Shown piece by piece: positions 62,557 through 64,000 of a stretch of 64,000 bases of DNA (its first letter is position 1; each line of letters opens with the position of its first letter). Location: positions 496,001-560,000 of the forward strand of contig JADJQX010000006.1 of NCBI GenBank assembly GCA_016712525.1, in the 5' to 3' direction. The notes beneath the pieces are model-generated. The model saw only the letters and a program-made list of their open reading frames with translations, was not told the DNA's origin and did no database searches. A program made the translations under genes and the position numbers. Source of the stretch: Myxococcales bacterium. GTDB lineage: Bacteria; Myxococcota_A; Polyangia; Polyangiales; Polyangiaceae.

Positions 62557-64000
62557 ATGGTGCGCGGCCCCTTGAGCTCCTCTCGTGCCTTCGATCCGCT
62601 GCGCTACGGCCTTCGCGCCCTCGACGAGATGGCGCGCGAGCAGGCGAGCGTCGCTCCGCCGCCGCGGATCATGGGCGAGGTGTTCGCTCCCCACCCGATC
62701 CTCCGATCCTCCGCGCCGGATGGCGCCGCGCTGTCGCTGCGTCTCTTCTCCGACTCGGCCGACGACGCCACCGACTTCGTGCTCGGCGCCGCGTCGCAGC
62801 TCCGCCTCGAGCCCATTCCCGCGCGTGCCGCGCCGCTCTTCGAGGCGCACGCCACGTACCAGTCCGTCGAGTCCGACGAGTCGCTGACGTTCGGTTTTCC
62901 GCTGGTCACCTACGTGCAGCAGGGCGCGAGCCGCGCCGCACCGCTCTTCTCCGTCGGCGGAGGTCGGGCGGTTTGGACCGTCGGAGATACCGCCTGGCGC
63001 CTCCCCCGCGCCGCCCGTGACGGTGTCCCCATGACGCTGCCCACCGCGCTCGTGCTCGAGCTCGACGAGGAGGCTTCGTACGGCATCCATGGTGGAGTCT
63101 GGCACTACCTCTTCGGCCTCGACGGCGGGACACTCGCCTCGGTCGCGCGTGCCTCGCGGTACGGCCTCGGCGCCCTCGTTCGTGCCGCGACGCGCGCCCT
63201 CGAGCTCGGCGGGGAGGGGGAGAGCACGTCCGAGGAGGAGCTCGAAGCCCCTCCGGAGGACACGTCCGACGTGACCGCCAAAGACCTCGACGCGCTCACG
63301 CTCGCGGCGAGCCGGAGGGCACCACCGAGCCGCGGGCTCCGGGCGTTTCCCCACGGCATCGCGATGCTGCCTCCCCGCGGCGATCCCACGAGCAGCCTCC
63401 GCACGGACCTCCGCGCCCTCCTCGACGACGTCGCGCCCGCGCGAGGTCCGCTCGCCGTGTACCTCGGCGCGCCCGCCGCGCCACCCCACGATGCACCGGT
63501 GTGGTCGTGTGGACGCATCTCGCCCACATCTTCGCAGCTCGCCGCGGCGCGCGCCTTCGAGGGGAGCTCGGATCTCGTCTCCGTGTGCGGGCCCCCGGGC
63601 TGCGGGAAGACCGCGTTGCTCCACGTGGTTGCCGCGCAGACGGTGGTCGCGTGTGCCCTGTCCGGCCAGTGGGACAAGGCCCCGCGCCGCTCCGCGCCCT
63701 GGCCCCTCGTCGTGACGAGCACGAACAACGCGGCGGTCGATCACGCCCTCGCCCCCTTCGTCGGCTCTCCGGAGATCCCGCTCGCTCTCCGGCTCGGCAA
63801 TCGGCGGTCCCTCGCCGAGGTCACCGCGAACGCGCTCGCCACGGCCGGCGCGGCCTTGTCCTCGCCTGGCGTCATGTCGCTCGAGCGCGCGCGCGCGGCG
63901 TTCGAGGACCTCGCAAAGCCCGTTCGGGCGGCGGAGCGGGCTCGTGTCGCCGCGGCTGCCGCGGAGCGTGAGCGCCTGTCGCGTCGAGGGGAGCTCGAGC
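62557..64000 (+). CDS. Superfamily 1 helicase / AAA-type ATPase, N-terminal part (continues beyond the window)
   Basis: The frame starts at ATG 62557 and stays open to the window end (481 residues seen). A roughly 340-residue N-terminal region has no recognised domain and includes an acidic stretch (GGEGESTSEEELEAPPEDTS). Walker A GPPGCGKT is at residues 345-352, and a motif-Ia-like VVTSTNNAAVDHAL at about 385-398, typical of UPF1/DNA2-like (AAA_11) superfamily 1 helicases. Remaining motifs, including Walker B, lie outside. Arg/Glu/Ala-rich coiled-coil sequence follows. Start could also be GTG 62560. Role unknown (RNA or DNA translocation). Confidence 0.78.
   Translation, partial: MVRGPLSSSRAFDPLRYGLRALDEMAREQASVAPPPRIMGEVFAPHPILRSSAPDGAALSLRLFSDSADDATDFVLGAASQLRLEPIPARAAPLFEAHATYQSVESDESLTFGFPLVTYVQQGASRAAPLFSVGGGRAVWTVGDTAWRLPRAARDGVPMTLPTALVLELDEEASYGIHGGVWHYLFGLDGGTLASVARASRYGLGALVRAATRALELGGEGESTSEEELEAPPEDTSDVTAKDLDALTLAASRRAPPSRGLRAFPHGIAMLPPRGDPTSSLRTDLRALLDDVAPARGPLAVYLGAPAAPPHDAPVWSCGRISPTSSQLAAARAFEGSSDLVSVCGPPGCGKTALLHVVAAQTVVACALSGQWDKAPRRSAPWPLVVTSTNNAAVDHALAPFVGSPEIPLALRLGNRRSLAEVTANALATAGAALSSPGVMSLERARAAFEDLAKPVRAAERARVAAAAAERERLSRRGELE

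Overview
The window is about 70% GC with strong third-position G/C bias and densely packed genes on both strands. It looks like the chromosome of a myxobacterium, most likely Myxococcota of the Polyangiales type. The signs are many secreted lipoproteins with Ala/Asp/Gly/Ser-rich linkers, several FHA proteins, a transmembrane Ser/Thr kinase fused to a formylglycine-generating-enzyme-like domain, a DUF4388 response regulator, and carboxypeptidase-regulatory-like surface proteins. The taxonomic call is an inference. I see no rRNA, phage, integrase, insertion sequence or CRISPR array.

Layout. 1-8.8 kb: the N-terminal part of ftsK (minus), a HEAT-like lipoprotein, then a compact plus-strand run of a ribbon-helix-helix/FHA protein, a two-cluster Fe-S CCG protein, a membrane histidine kinase, rph and rdgB. 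8.9-15.7 kb (minus): sodB, allA, tRNA-Ser(GGA), a sulfatase-fold lipoprotein that has lost its catalytic residues, and a large membrane-anchored response regulator. 15.8-24.4 kb: an Eis-like acetyltransferase, membrane and secreted proteins, a peptidase-MA-like protein, a von Willebrand A lipoprotein (minus), a 1008-residue PDZ-capped surface protein and tRNA-Gln(TTG). 24.5-35.3 kb: aceK coupled to a haem lipoprotein and a double-SIS protein, then uncharacterised envelope proteins, a 635-bp repeat-bearing intergenic region and a SpoU-type rRNA methyltransferase. 35.3-42.2 kb: an FAD oxidoreductase, a GbsR/MarR regulator divergent from a DUF255 thioredoxin-fold protein, a zinc-ribbon/double-FHA protein and a Nudix-fold protein with a broken Nudix box. 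42.2-54.4 kb: mostly membrane proteins and lipoproteins, one of them (46.1-47.9 kb) frameshifted. 54.6-64 kb: the kinase/FGE fusion, a lipoprotein, a frameshifted miaE coupled to two unrecognised genes, a TPR protein, a small beta-barrel-like protein and the start of a superfamily 1 helicase that leaves the window.

Three window-wide patterns stand out. First, many transcription units have a TANNNT hexamer exactly 5-6 nt (sometimes 8-9 nt) before the start codon with no Shine-Dalgarno sequence, which suggests leaderless transcription and fixes several GTG starts. Second, a short dispersed repeat with core TTGGCGCGACCGTCGGT lies just after gene ends at about 40.3, 40.4, 46.0 and 49.3 kb. Third, several proteins keep an enzyme fold but lack the catalytic residues (the sulfatase-like and Nudix-like proteins). 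Two genes carry single-base frameshifts that could be real or assembly errors.
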